This document shows, piece after piece, positions 53,319 to 61,792 of a stretch of DNA of 64,000 bases. Numbering within the stretch: the first letter of the stretch is position 1; each line of letters begins with the position of its first letter. Source of the stretch: Algoriphagus sp. (GTDB lineage: Bacteria > Bacteroidota > Bacteroidia > Cytophagales > Cyclobacteriaceae); NCBI RefSeq assembly GCF_024305035.1, contig NZ_JAMWZB010000001.1, positions 62,001 through 126,000 on the forward strand, given 5' to 3'. Both the position numbers and the translations under genes were made by a program. The notes below the pieces were generated by a model. The model was given only the letters and a program-made list of their open reading frames with translations, ran no database searches and was not told the DNA's origin.

Positions 53319-54533
53319 TTGAACCTTTCCTATTTCATAGCCAAAAGAATCAGTTTTAAAGGCGGCGGAGGTTTTTCCAAAACCATTCACCGGATTGCCG
53401 TGGGGAGCTTGGCCTTAGGGTTAGGGGTTTCGCTTTTGTCATTCATGGTTTTGGGTGGATTCCAAAAAACGGTTTCAGAGCGGGTGTACGGATTTACAGG
53501 ACATTATCAAATCCAGCGCTTCAGCATGAGTAATGCCTTTGAAGAATTGCCATTTTCGCAAGATTCTGAATTTGCTACGAAAAAGTCCGAATTACCTTTT
53601 GTTGAGAAAACCCAATCATTTGCTCATAAAGCCGCGCTGATTAAAGGAGAAGAAGAGGTAGAAGGCGTTTTGATGAAGGGAGTTGGGCTGGATTTTGATA
53701 CGCTGGCATTTAGCCAATACCTCATCGAAGGTCGGATGATTCAGATTCCCCGGGAAGGAACTTCCAATGAAATTATGCTGAGCCGATACATCGCTAATCG
53801 GCTTAAATTGGAGGTTGGGGATCGGATTATTCTCTATTTCGTACAAGATCCACCACGCTATCGCCGAGTGGAAGTAGTGGGGATTTACGAGACCTTTTTG
53901 GAAAATTTTGATGAAAAAATCGTCATCGGAGAACTTCAAACTATTCGAAATCTGAATGGTTGGAAAGCTGATCAAATCGGAGGAATGGAAGTTTTTGTCA
54001 ATCCGGGTCCCAGCGAAGAATTGAGTTTTGCCCTAGAAGAGATTTTGGATTTGGACCTGAAGCTAATCAATTCACAAGAAAAATATTTAGAAATTTTTGA
54101 TTGGCTTAAGTTGCTGGATACCAATGTTTACGTCTTTATCAGTTTAATCGGATTTGTTGCTATTTTTAACATGGGAGCAATCCTGTTTATTTTGATCATG
54201 GAGCGTACACAGATGATTGGTTTACTCAAGGCACTCGGTGCCAAAAACGCTCAAATCCGTCGGATATTTTTCTGGAATGGCATGCGAATTCTGGGTCGAG
54301 GATTGCTTATTGGGAATGCTATGGGTCTGGGTTTTGGATTTTTGCAATATAACTTTCGACTGATTCCGTTGGAAGCTGAAAGTTACTACATGAGCTATGT
54401 TCCTATTGATTGGAATTGGCCAGTTTTTGTGCTGTTGAATTTGGGGATTGCAGGCTTGACTGCGCTGGTGCTGTGGATTCCTGTGGTAGTTATTTCGCGG
54501 GTGAACCCCATTCAATCGATTCGTTTTGATTGA
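53319..54533 (+). CDS. ABC transporter permease of the LolC/LolE (FtsX/MacB) type
   Basis: 404 residues. The start is a TTG at 53319, because the family's N-terminal sequence (here LNLSYFIAKRISFKG) begins there and the next in-frame ATG lies over 40 codons downstream inside the first membrane helix. It has one N-terminal membrane helix (about 27-50), a large periplasmic MacB-PCD-type domain (about 51-260), and three C-terminal helices with the FtsX motif (GLLKALGAKNAQIRRIFFWNG). It may help transport lipoproteins to the outer membrane; no ATPase gene is adjacent. Its 3' end overlaps the convergent glycosyltransferase gene by 44 bp. Confidence 0.85.
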   Translation: MNLSYFIAKRISFKGGGGFSKTIHRIAVGSLALGLGVSLLSFMVLGGFQKTVSERVYGFTGHYQIQRFSMSNAFEELPFSQDSEFATKKSELPFVEKTQSFAHKAALIKGEEEVEGVLMKGVGLDFDTLAFSQYLIEGRMIQIPREGTSNEIMLSRYIANRLKLEVGDRIILYFVQDPPRYRRVEVVGIYETFLENFDEKIVIGELQTIRNLNGWKADQIGGMEVFVNPGPSEELSFALEEILDLDLKLINSQEKYLEIFDWLKLLDTNVYVFISLIGFVAIFNMGAILFILIMERTQMIGLLKALGAKNAQIRRIFFWNGMRILGRGLLIGNAMGLGFGFLQYNFRLIPLEAESYYMSYVPIDWNWPVFVLLNLGIAGLTALVLWIPVVVISRVNPIQSIRFD

Positions 54534-55263
54534 GTTTGTAGGGGGAAAAAAGACTTTTGATTTTCATCCAAATCACCCCGAAAACGGCTTCTTTAAAGAT
54601 TCCTTTGCTCATTTTTGAAGTCCCTTTGGTTCGGTCGGTGAAAATAATGGGGACCTCGGTGATTTTAAAGCCCAATTTCCAAGCCGTGAATTTCATCTCA
54701 ATTTGGAATGCATAACCGATAAAGCGAATATTGTCCAAAACAATGCCTTCTAAAACCGAACGATGATAGCATTTAAATCCTGCCGTAGCATCCTTGATGG
54801 GTAGTCCGGTTATAAATTTGACATAAACCGAGGCAAAATAGGACATCAGCACCCGGCCGATGGGCCAGTTAACCACATTGACGCCAGTAATGTAGCGGGA
54901 ACCGATTGCTAGATCAAAACCATCCACTGCACAGGCTTTATATAGTCTAACCAGATCTTTTGGGTCATGTGAAAAGTCTGCATCCATTTCAAAAATGTAA
55001 TCATACCCTTTATTCAATGCCCACTTGAAACCCAAAATATAAGCCGTTCCCAAGCCTAATTTCCCCTTTCGCTCCAAAAGGTGGAGCCTGTCGGGAAATT
55101 GATGTTGATGATCTTGTACGATTTGGGCAGTGCCATCCGGTGAAGCATCGTCAATAATCAACAACTCAAAAAAGTCCTCTAATCCCATCACTTTATGGAT
55201 CATCTCAGCAATGTTTTCACATTCGTTGTAAGTAGGAATGATGACGAGTTTGCGGTGTTTCAT
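54490..55263 (-). CDS. Polyprenol-phosphate mannosyltransferase-like glycosyltransferase (DPM1/GT2)
   Basis: 257 residues from the ATG at 55263 (MKHRKLVIIPTYNECENI), supported by a promoter just upstream. It belongs to GT2 of the dolichol-phosphate-mannose synthase type: VIIPTYNE, DDASPDGTAQIV, MDADFSHDPKDL (the DXD), and GSRYITGVNVVNWP. No C-terminal membrane domain is present, unlike the large bacterial forms. It should transfer a sugar, probably mannose or glucose, to a polyprenyl phosphate at the cytoplasmic face. It overlaps the permease gene at its 3' end. Confidence 0.88.
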   Translation of the reverse strand: MKHRKLVIIPTYNECENIAEMIHKVMGLEDFFELLIIDDASPDGTAQIVQDHQHQFPDRLHLLERKGKLGLGTAYILGFKWALNKGYDYIFEMDADFSHDPKDLVRLYKACAVDGFDLAIGSRYITGVNVVNWPIGRVLMSYFASVYVKFITGLPIKDATAGFKCYHRSVLEGIVLDNIRFIGYAFQIEMKFTAWKLGFKITEVPIIFTDRTKGTSKMSKGIFKEAVFGVIWMKIKSLFSPYKLNQNESIEWGSPAK

Positions 55264-55278
55264 ATTCTTAGCAAAGGT

Positions 55279-55308
55279 CAAAAGTAAGGGATAGTAGGAG
55301 TTTTTGAA
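55279..55308 (-). promoter_or_regulatory. Promoter for the GT2 gene
   Basis: On the minus strand, TACTTTTG (-7, 55279-55286) matches TAnnTTTG, with TTC (55306-55308) 19 nt upstream. It gives a leader of about 10 nt and supports the start at 55263. It overlaps the divergent promoter at 55318-55346 in part. Confidence 0.65.
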
Positions 55309-55317
55309 GAATGGTGC

Positions 55318-55346
55318 TTGCAAATTTTACTTAAAAGCTACATTTG
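55318..55346 (+). promoter_or_regulatory. Promoter for the ATP-grasp gene
   Basis: TTG (55318-55320), 18 nt, TACATTTG (55339-55346), an exact -33 and -7 pair. Transcription would start shortly before the ATG at 55363, which rules out the upstream TTG as a start. Confidence 0.8.
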
Positions 55347-55362
55347 TGGCAAAATTCACCCT

Positions 55363-56241
55363 ATGACTTCCAAAATCGCCATCGTCAGTTACTTTTCTAC
55401 TGGAGCTTATGATACCAATACAGTCAATGAAGACGAGATCCTTTCGGGAATATTGACTGATTTAGGATTTTCTAATGATATTGTTCCCTGGTCCGATCCC
55501 CAGGTAGATTGGTCCCAGTATTCCACCCTTTTGATCAAGTCGGTCTGGGATTATTTTGATTATTATCCGGAGTTTTTGGATTGGCTGGATAAAATAAAAG
55601 CACTTGGGATTCCGGTTTTGAATGATTTGGATACCATCCGCTGGAATAGCTCAAAATCCTATTTGCTCGAAATTGCCGATAAAGGGTTTCCAGTGATTGC
55701 GGGGATGCTTTTGGAAAAGGGAAAGTTGCCCCACGTGGAATCGATTCGGGCGCAAATCCAAAAGGAAACTGTCGTCATTAAACCGTTGGTCAGTGGTGGA
55801 GCCAAAAATACGTTTAAAATTTCCCTTTCGGATTGGGATAGTTTCTTACCCAAATTGATGTCCTTGTTGGAAGAGGAGGCTTTTTTGGTTCAGCCATTTG
55901 TAAAAGAGGTCGCCGAAGTCGGGGAGTATTCTCTGATCTTCTTGAATGGCGTATTTTCACATGCGGTACTGAAGAGGCCAGCTAAGGCAGACTTTAGAGT
56001 CCAACATTATTTCGGAGGGACTATTCAAGTCATTGAACCGGAATCTCAACTGCTGGAATCTGCCAAACGGTTGATTCGGGAATTTGGACCAAATACCCTT
56101 TACGCACGAGTAGACGGTGTGCTTGTTTCCGGTGAATTTCAGTTGATGGAATTAGAATTGATCGAGCCTTATTTGTTTTTGGCCTTGACTCCGGAGGCAA
56201 TCCCTAATTATATCCAAGCACTCAGTGATCGCCTGCTCTGA
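55363..56241 (+). CDS. ATP-grasp family protein (RimK/DcsG-like)
   Basis: 292 residues from the ATG at 55363. It contains an ATP-grasp fold with the central VVIKPLVSGGAKNTFKIS (phosphate loop, Lys), FLVQPFVKEV, GEYSLIFLNGVFSHAVLKRP and the acidic Mg-binding LMELELIEPYLFL. It resembles ligases of the glutathione-synthase/RimK/cycloserine-synthetase (DcsG) group, which join a carboxylate to an amine or similar nucleophile. Substrates are unknown. It is a monocistronic gene from a strong consensus promoter and ends immediately against the convergent TPR lipoprotein gene. Confidence 0.8.
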   Translation: MTSKIAIVSYFSTGAYDTNTVNEDEILSGILTDLGFSNDIVPWSDPQVDWSQYSTLLIKSVWDYFDYYPEFLDWLDKIKALGIPVLNDLDTIRWNSSKSYLLEIADKGFPVIAGMLLEKGKLPHVESIRAQIQKETVVIKPLVSGGAKNTFKISLSDWDSFLPKLMSLLEEEAFLVQPFVKEVAEVGEYSLIFLNGVFSHAVLKRPAKADFRVQHYFGGTIQVIEPESQLLESAKRLIREFGPNTLYARVDGVLVSGEFQLMELELIEPYLFLALTPEAIPNYIQALSDRLL

Positions 56242-57039
56242 TCAGCTGCAGAGCTCCAAGTAACTTTGGGCAAAATCTGAGCCTTTGCTTGCAGCCTCTT
56301 GAATAAATTGACAGCCCTGAGAATCTCCCAATTGCTTCAGGCAAATGCCTTTTTTGGCAAGTGCCTCTACGTGATTGGGATTTTGTTTCAAAACTGCTTC
56401 AAAATCCTCTAAAGCCCATTCGTAATATTCCGCTCTCATCAAAGCAAAGCCTCGATTATATCGACCTACCGCATTGTTAGGTTCGAAATTTACATAGGTG
56501 TTAAACGATGCGGCACAGCCTAAGATATCTCCTCGGAAAGCTCTTGCCATGCCGAGGTAAAAGTGAAGCTTGGCATCTTTCTGGTTGATTTCACGGGCTT
56601 TCATCAAGAACTCCTCGGAAAGACTGTAGTTTTCATTGACCAGCAAAGTTCTGCCTAAAAGATAGAGTATTTCGTAATCTTCAGGATCTTTATTGGCTGC
56701 ATTGAGTAAGGCAAGCTCTGCGTCTTTATAGTTTTTTTGGTTAAAATAAATTTTTCCTATACCCGCAAAGGCTTGAGCATAGTCTCGATCCAAGGCGATA
56801 ATTCGCTCATAATCCTTAATGGCTTCCGGAATCCGATCGAGTTCCTCGTAGGCTCTTGCCCTGAGGTGAAGGGCTTTAAGATCAGTCACATTGAAAAACA
56901 GGTAATTGTCTAGTTTGGAAACCACCTCTTCGTAAGCTTGGTTTTTAAACAAAATTTCAGCTTCGTTTAAGGTAGACTGACAGGCACTTAGCCAAAAAGA
57001 TATCAGAGCAATAGTTGGTATATGAATTTTTCGTAGCAT
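56242..57039 (-). CDS. TPR-repeat lipoprotein
   Basis: 265 residues from the ATG at 57039 (MLRKIHIPTIALISFWLSACQS), chosen because it begins with a lipoprotein signal with Cys in LSAC. Six or so tetratricopeptide repeats fill the rest (PEAIKDYERIIALDRDYAQAFAGIGKIYF, DAELALLNAANKDPED, ALEDFEAVLKQNPNHVEALAKKG). It is predicted to be a membrane-anchored scaffold facing the periplasm; function unknown. Its stop codon abuts the ATP-grasp stop codon with no spacer (TGATCA), and the his-operon terminator sits just upstream of the start, so it probably has its own promoter. Confidence 0.82.
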   Translation of the reverse strand: MLRKIHIPTIALISFWLSACQSTLNEAEILFKNQAYEEVVSKLDNYLFFNVTDLKALHLRARAYEELDRIPEAIKDYERIIALDRDYAQAFAGIGKIYFNQKNYKDAELALLNAANKDPEDYEILYLLGRTLLVNENYSLSEEFLMKAREINQKDAKLHFYLGMARAFRGDILGCAASFNTYVNFEPNNAVGRYNRGFALMRAEYYEWALEDFEAVLKQNPNHVEALAKKGICLKQLGDSQGCQFIQEAASKGSDFAQSYLELCS

Positions 57040-57049
57040 GACGTAATAA

Positions 57050-57101
57050 ACAAAAAAATAAAGGGATAGAAAATATTTTTTTGAAATATTTTTTATCCCT
57101 T
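57050..57101 (-). terminator. Strong terminator after hisB
   Basis: On the minus strand AAGGGATAAAAAATATTT pairs with AAATATTTTCTATCCCTT (18 bp, one wobble pair) around a 5-nt loop, followed by TTTATTTTTTT. It marks the end of the his operon. Confidence 0.93.
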
Positions 57102-57116
57102 TCCATTCCTTTACAA

Positions 57117-58214
57117 TCAAAGCACCCCTTTGGTTGAGGGCAACTGGTCTAAATTCATGGGATCTTTTTGAACGGCCATTTTGATTGCTCGGGCCAGTCC
57201 TTTAAAAATCGCTTCAATTTTATGGTGCTCGTTTTCGCCTTCTGCTTTGATATTTAGGTTGCATTTCGCTGTATCGGAAAAGGACTTGAAGAAATGGTAA
57301 AACATCTCAGTAGGCATTTCGCCAATTTTTTCGCGATTGAATTTAGCATCCCAAACACACCAGGGTCTTCCGCCAAAATCGATGGCAACCTGGGCCAGAA
57401 CATCATCCATCGGCAGCAGAAAACCGTAGCGATAAATGCCTTTTTTATCTCCGAGTGCCTTCGAATAAGCTTCACCCAATGCCAAGGCTGTATCCTCAAT
57501 GGTATGATGCTCGTCGATGTGAAGATCTCCCTTTACTTGGATTTCCAAGTCGGTTGAACCATGCTTTCCTAGTTGTTCCAGCATGTGATCAAAGAAATGC
57601 AAGCCCGTTGAAATTTTACATGTACCACTTCCATCTAGGTTCAGTTTGATGTAAATATCAGTTTCTGAAGTGGTTCGTTTGACTTCCGCCACTCGAGGTG
57701 GAAATTTCAGAAATCGGTAAATTTCATCCCAATCTCGGGAGGAAAATTCAGCATCTTCCTGGTTTTCACCAATAAAAATGGCTTTAGCTCCTAGATTTTT
57801 TGCGAGTTGAATATCGGTCAACCGATCCCCGATAACATAACTTGCCGCCAAATCATACTCCTCTGAGAAATATTCTTGAAGCAATCCAGTACCGGGTTTC
57901 CTGGTGGGGAGATTTTCATGCTCAAAGCTTTTGTCAATATGAATGGCTTTGAAAAGGACATTTTCCTGCTCCAAGGTTTTGAGCATCTTATACTGTGCCG
58001 GCCAAAAATCCTTTTCAGGAAAGGAATCTGTACCCAATCCATCCTGATTGGTCACCATGACCAATTCAAAATCCGTTTCCTCGGCTATCTTGCGAAGGTT
58101 GGAAATTGCCTTGGGGATGAATTCCAGTTTCTCCAAACTATCAACCTGAAAGTCCGTGGGAGGCTCCTTGATGATGGTTCCGTCCCGATCGATAAATAAT
58201 ACTTTTTTCTTCAT
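57117..58214 (-). CDS. hisB: Bifunctional histidinol-phosphatase / imidazoleglycerol-phosphate dehydratase
   Basis: 365 residues from the ATG at 58214 ([13 protein letters not shown]), 1 bp after the hisC stop. The N-terminal HAD phosphatase domain (1-165) has D9, D11 in FIDRDG and [10 protein letters not shown]; the C-terminal dehydratase (about 178-365) has [31 protein letters not shown] and [14 protein letters not shown], with the metal-binding His residues. It catalyses steps 6 and 8 of histidine biosynthesis. A strong terminator follows, so the operon ends here. Confidence 0.96.
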   Translation of the reverse strand: MKKKVLFIDRDGTIIKEPPTDFQVDSLEKLEFIPKAISNLRKIAEETDFELVMVTNQDGLGTDSFPEKDFWPAQYKMLKTLEQENVLFKAIHIDKSFEHENLPTRKPGTGLLQEYFSEEYDLAASYVIGDRLTDIQLAKNLGAKAIFIGENQEDAEFSSRDWDEIYRFLKFPPRVAEVKRTTSETDIYIKLNLDGSGTCKISTGLHFFDHMLEQLGKHGSTDLEIQVKGDLHIDEHHTIEDTALALGEAYSKALGDKKGIYRYGFLLPMDDVLAQVAIDFGGRPWCVWDAKFNREKIGEMPTEMFYHFFKSFSDTAKCNLNIKAEGENEHHKIEAIFKGLARAIKMAVQKDPMNLDQLPSTKGVL

Positions 58215-58215
58215 T

Positions 58216-59280
58216 TTAATGTTCGGTTTTGGCAAAGACTTTTTCCAAGGCGCTCAAAAATGTTTCATTTTCCATTCGGGTACCCACAGTAATCCGAAGA
58301 CAATCCTCACAGAGAATTACCTTGGACCGGTTACGAACTATAATTTTTTCATCGATTAAAGCAGCGTACACCTCATTTGCATTCGATATTTTGATCAAAA
58401 GGAAATTAGCCTGAGAAGGATACACTTTTTGAACAAAAGTTAAATCAGTTAATTTCTTGGCTAAAAAGGCTCTTTCTTCGAGTATCTCGGCAATCATCCG
58501 ATTTACTTTACCAATATTTTGAATCGCTTCTAACACCGTGGCTTGAGTCAAACCCGAAATATTGTAAGGTGGCTTGATCAAATTTAAGATCCGGATGAGT
58601 TCCTTCGATGCAAATGCCATCCCCAAGCGCAGGGAGGCAAGTCCCCAAGCTTTGGAGAAAGTCTGCATAACCAGCAAGTTGGGAAACTCGGTTAATTCGG
58701 TAGTGAAGCTGGGCTCATCATTGAAGTCAATGTAGGCTTCATCCACTACGACCAAGCCCTGAAATTCCCGGATAATTCGCCGGATTTCAGTTCGATCCAA
58801 TTTATTTCCACTCGGATTATTCGGGCTGCAGATGAAAATGATTTTGGTGTTTTTATCTATTTTCTCCAATACCCGATCTGTCTGCAATTGAAAATCTGGC
58901 GTAAGCGGTACCTTGCGCGTTTCAACATCATTGATTGCTGCGCTAACCTCATACATTCCATAGGTTGGAGGAAGAAGAATTACATTGTCTATCCCGGGCC
59001 GGCAAAATGCCCGAAACAACAAGTCAATTGCTTCATCTGATCCATTTCCTAAAAAGATCTGAGCGGGATCTACCTGCTTAATCTTTGCAATTTCAGCCTT
59101 TAAGGCATGCTGATAGGGATCAGGGTAGCGGTTGAAATCCTGCTCGGTAATCGATCCATATGGATTTTCGTTCGCGTCCAGGAATATTCCTTCTTTTCCG
59201 CTATACTCATCCCGGGCGGAGGTGTAAGGTTGTATTTTGGTAATATGTGGACGCAGGAGTGAGGTTAACTCAAAACTCAT
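58216..59280 (-). CDS. hisC: Histidinol-phosphate aminotransferase
   Basis: 354 residues, a PLP fold type I enzyme: DANENPYG (36-42) typical of HisC, SPNNPSG (152-158), [10 protein letters not shown] and the PLP lysine K210 in [14 protein letters not shown]. It converts imidazole-acetol phosphate to histidinol phosphate. It overlaps hisD by 4 bp (its ATG in ATGA) and is 1 bp from hisB. Confidence 0.96.
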   Translation of the reverse strand: MSFELTSLLRPHITKIQPYTSARDEYSGKEGIFLDANENPYGSITEQDFNRYPDPYQHALKAEIAKIKQVDPAQIFLGNGSDEAIDLLFRAFCRPGIDNVILLPPTYGMYEVSAAINDVETRKVPLTPDFQLQTDRVLEKIDKNTKIIFICSPNNPSGNKLDRTEIRRIIREFQGLVVVDEAYIDFNDEPSFTTELTEFPNLLVMQTFSKAWGLASLRLGMAFASKELIRILNLIKPPYNISGLTQATVLEAIQNIGKVNRMIAEILEERAFLAKKLTDLTFVQKVYPSQANFLLIKISNANEVYAALIDEKIIVRNRSKVILCEDCLRITVGTRMENETFLSALEKVFAKTEH

Positions 59281-60572
59281 AAATTATTTTCTTTCAGGTA
59301 ATTGAGTCGAATAGTTACGGCATTTTTGTGCGCATCGAGTAGTTCATTCTCTGCCATCACCTCTACGGTTGGGCCTAAATTTTTTAAGCCCTCAGCACTT
59401 ATTTTCTGATAGGTTATTTTTTTGACAAATGAATCTAGGGAAACACCGCTGTAATTTCGGGCATAACCATAAGTTGGCAACGTATGATTGGTACCAGAGG
59501 CATAATCACCAGCTGATTCTGGAGTATAATTTCCAATGAATACTGAGCCTGCATTGATGATTCCTGCCACGACCTCTTCTTCATTTTTCACCGCGATAAT
59601 TAAGTGCTCAGGGGCATAATCATTGATCAGTGCCAACGCATCTTCCTGTGTTTGAATCACAACTGCCACCGAATTAGTTAGGGCTTTTTTAGCAATATCT
59701 CTTCGGGAAAGATTTTCTAACTGCTTATTGATCTCTTTGAGCGCTTTTTTAGCAAATTTTTCCGAATGGGTGACCAACACGACTTGGGAATCCACTCCAT
59801 GCTCGGCTTGAGAAAGAAGGTCTGCAGCCACAAAAGACGGAATGGCGGAATCATCGGCATAAACCAAAACTTCCGATGGACCTGCCGGCATATCAATAGC
59901 CACCCCGTATTTGGTAGCAATCTGTTTTGCCGCAGTGACAAACTGATTTCCCGGACCAAAAATTTTATCCACCTGTGGTACTGACTCAGTCCCAAAAGTC
60001 AAAGCAGCAATCGCTTGAGCTCCTCCAGCTTTGACGATTTTAGTAATGCCTATAAGCTGGGCTGTGAAAAGTATGGCTGGATGGACTTTGCCTTCCCGAT
60101 TTGGGGGAGTGCAAAGTACAATTTCTTGACAACCTGCTATTTTTGCAGGAATGCCAAGCATAAGTACAGTACTGAATAAGGGTGCAGTCCCTCCGGGAAT
60201 ATACAAACCCACTCGCTGGATGGGAACATTTTTTCTTCTGCATATCACACCAGGCATGACCTCCTCAATCAATTCCTGTCCGGCCTGGGCTTGATGAAAT
60301 CGTTCAATATTTTTCTTGGCCGTCTGGATAGCAACTTGAAGTTCGGGATCCAAGGCTGAAGTAGCTTCAGCCAGCTCATCTTGTCCAACTAAAAGAGAAT
60401 CAAGATCAACATGATCGTATTCGTGTGCAAATTTATAAAGCGCCTTGTCACCGTTTCGTTTGACTTTGCGGAGAATTGGTTTGACGATTTTATTGATATC
60501 CTTGGTTTTGAACACGGGCCGGGCCAGTTCTTTTTTCCAAGTGGATGGGGCAGGGTTTACAAGAATGTTCAT
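59277..60572 (-). CDS. hisD: Histidinol dehydrogenase
   Basis: 431 residues. Recognisable are IPGGTAPLFSTVLMLGIPAKIAG, GPGNQFVTAAKQIATKYGVAIDMPAGPSEVLVYAD, the zinc/catalytic QAEHGVDSQVVLVT, and GTNHTLPTYGYARNYSGVSLDSF near the C terminus. It makes histidine from histidinol in two NAD-dependent steps. It is 14 bp after hisG and overlaps hisC by 4 bp. Confidence 0.96.
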   Translation of the reverse strand: MNILVNPAPSTWKKELARPVFKTKDINKIVKPILRKVKRNGDKALYKFAHEYDHVDLDSLLVGQDELAEATSALDPELQVAIQTAKKNIERFHQAQAGQELIEEVMPGVICRRKNVPIQRVGLYIPGGTAPLFSTVLMLGIPAKIAGCQEIVLCTPPNREGKVHPAILFTAQLIGITKIVKAGGAQAIAALTFGTESVPQVDKIFGPGNQFVTAAKQIATKYGVAIDMPAGPSEVLVYADDSAIPSFVAADLLSQAEHGVDSQVVLVTHSEKFAKKALKEINKQLENLSRRDIAKKALTNSVAVVIQTQEDALALINDYAPEHLIIAVKNEEEVVAGIINAGSVFIGNYTPESAGDYASGTNHTLPTYGYARNYSGVSLDSFVKKITYQKISAEGLKNLGPTVEVMAENELLDAHKNAVTIRLNYLKENNL

Positions 60573-60586
60573 AGGTTGTAAAAAGA

Positions 60587-61447
60587 TTAAATCACCATTT
60601 TTTCAATAGGAACAACGAGAATCCCCTCGGCTCCAGCAGCTCGGAGTTCTTCGATGTTTTCCCAAAACTGATCCTCGCTAATCACCGAATGTACGGAGGA
60701 CCAACCCTGTTGGGCTAAAGGAAGAATGGTCGGGCTGCGCATCCCTGGGATTAAGCTGATAATTTTATCCAAAGATTCATTGGGCGCATTGAGCAGGACG
60801 TATTTATTGCTTTTCCCTTTTTGGACGGCATTCATTCGGAATAGTAACTTTTCGACAATCTCCGATTTCCAGCCCTCCAGGCTAGTATTGGCAATCAAAA
60901 CGGCTTCTGATTTGAATATTTCTTCGACTTCTTTGAGTCCATTCATCATCAAAGTGGAGCCTGAGCTGACAATATCACAGATTCCTTCGGCTAAGCCAAT
61001 GGATGGCGCAATCTCTACCGAACCTGAAATTTCGTGGATATCCGCTTTGATATTTTTGGCTTTGAGGTAATCACTGAGGATTTTAGGGTAGGAGGTGGCA
61101 ATATTTTTCCCTTCAAAATACTGTATTCCACTATATTCCTGACCTTTAGGGATGGCTAGTGAAAGTCGACATTTTGAAAAGCCTAATTTTTTGAGCGTAA
61201 TAACTGATTTATTTTTTTCTACCAGTTCGTTTTCTCCAACAATTCCCAAATCGGCGACGCCATCGGCTACATAGCCAGGGATATCGTCATCGCGAAGGAA
61301 TAAAAATTCGATGGGGAAATTGGTGGATGTAGATTTTAATTTGCCTGTTCCGTTGTAGAATTTGATTCCACATTCTTTAATCAGGCTGAGTGAATCATCG
61401 GATAGTCTGCCACTTTTTTGGACAGCAATGCGAATTATTTTTTCCAT
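60587..61447 (-). CDS. hisG: ATP phosphoribosyltransferase (long form)
   Basis: 286 residues, the long form: the catalytic part (about 1-210) begins IRIAVQKSGRLSDDSLSLIKECG and has VADGVADLGIVGENELVE and SGSTLMMNGLKEVEEIFKSEAVLIAN, followed by the HisG_C regulatory domain (about 212-286), which carries histidine feedback inhibition. It catalyses the first step of histidine synthesis and so is the control point. It is preceded by a leader of about 100 nt after a histidine-rich leader peptide gene. It starts the hisG-hisD-hisC-hisB operon. Confidence 0.96.
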   Translation of the reverse strand: MEKIIRIAVQKSGRLSDDSLSLIKECGIKFYNGTGKLKSTSTNFPIEFLFLRDDDIPGYVADGVADLGIVGENELVEKNKSVITLKKLGFSKCRLSLAIPKGQEYSGIQYFEGKNIATSYPKILSDYLKAKNIKADIHEISGSVEIAPSIGLAEGICDIVSSGSTLMMNGLKEVEEIFKSEAVLIANTSLEGWKSEIVEKLLFRMNAVQKGKSNKYVLLNAPNESLDKIISLIPGMRSPTILPLAQQGWSSVHSVISEDQFWENIEELRAAGAEGILVVPIEKMVI

Positions 61448-61492
61448 GTCTGCAAGTTACACTAAGAAATAAAAGGGTGGTCATGTTTTAGT

Positions 61493-61526
61493 GGTGAAAG
61501 GCCGAATCCCTGTCATCAGCGTCACC
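61493..61526 (-). other. Stable hairpin in the his leader (attenuator candidate)
   Basis: On the minus strand, GGTGA C GCTGA ... TCGGC CTT TCACC folds into a roughly 10-bp stem (inner pairs include one G-U). The 5' arm GGTGACG can instead pair with CATCACC within the first His codons of the leader peptide gene. No U-run follows the hairpin directly; CCTTTTATTTC lies about 20 nt further downstream. Confidence 0.5.
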
Positions 61527-61549
61527 GGGTGGGGGTGTAAAAGTATTCC

Positions 61550-61633
61550 TCAAAGGGAATGATGAAAATGATGCAACCCAATCACATGGTGATGGGCTCT
61601 AAAAATCTCAAATGATGGGATAAGTGTATTCAT
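61550..61633 (-). CDS. Histidine operon leader peptide (27 residues, seven His)
   Basis: A 27-codon frame from ATG (61633) to TGA (61550) in the hisG upstream region. It starts MNTLIPSFEIFRA and ends HHHVIGLHHFHHSL: seven His residues out of fourteen in that part. The transcript begins only about 5 nt before the ATG from a consensus promoter, so the peptide is nearly leaderless. In attenuation, a ribosome starved of His-tRNA stalls here and changes RNA folding upstream of the first his gene. It is too short to have been called as a gene. The family relationship is by design, not by homology. Confidence 0.85.
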   Translation of the reverse strand: MNTLIPSFEIFRAHHHVIGLHHFHHSL

Positions 61634-61641
61634 TTGGTCAG

Positions 61642-61671
61642 CAAAGATACGTTCTCTTATGAAACAGACAA
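61642..61671 (-). promoter_or_regulatory. Consensus promoter of the his operon
   Basis: On the minus strand TTG (61669-61671), 19 nt, TATCTTTG (61642-61649), a perfect Bacteroidota -33/-7 pair. The predicted start is near 61638, 5 nt before the leader peptide ATG. Confidence 0.9.
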
Positions 61672-61792
61672 GCTACAGAACTGTTTTGAGCAAATTATTT
61701 TCTGATCAAATTTCTAAATAAAATGGTGGATTAGGTTGAATCCTTTGGTTGATCAACCCCATCTGATAATTTTTATACCATCCCAATCCAAA

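Noticed and set aside
52098..53390. Longer DUF1343 reading frame reaching 53390
   Set aside because: The extra N-terminal part overlaps the divergent permease gene and precedes the signal peptide.
61513..61519. Hammerhead-like CUGAUGA in the his leader
   Set aside because: The other half of the core (CGAAA) is missing; the sequence after the loop reads CGGCC.
61747..61758. Palindrome GGTTGATCAACC between SUI1 and the his promoter
   Set aside because: A perfect 12-bp palindrome, but alone, without T-run or a partner site; could be chance.
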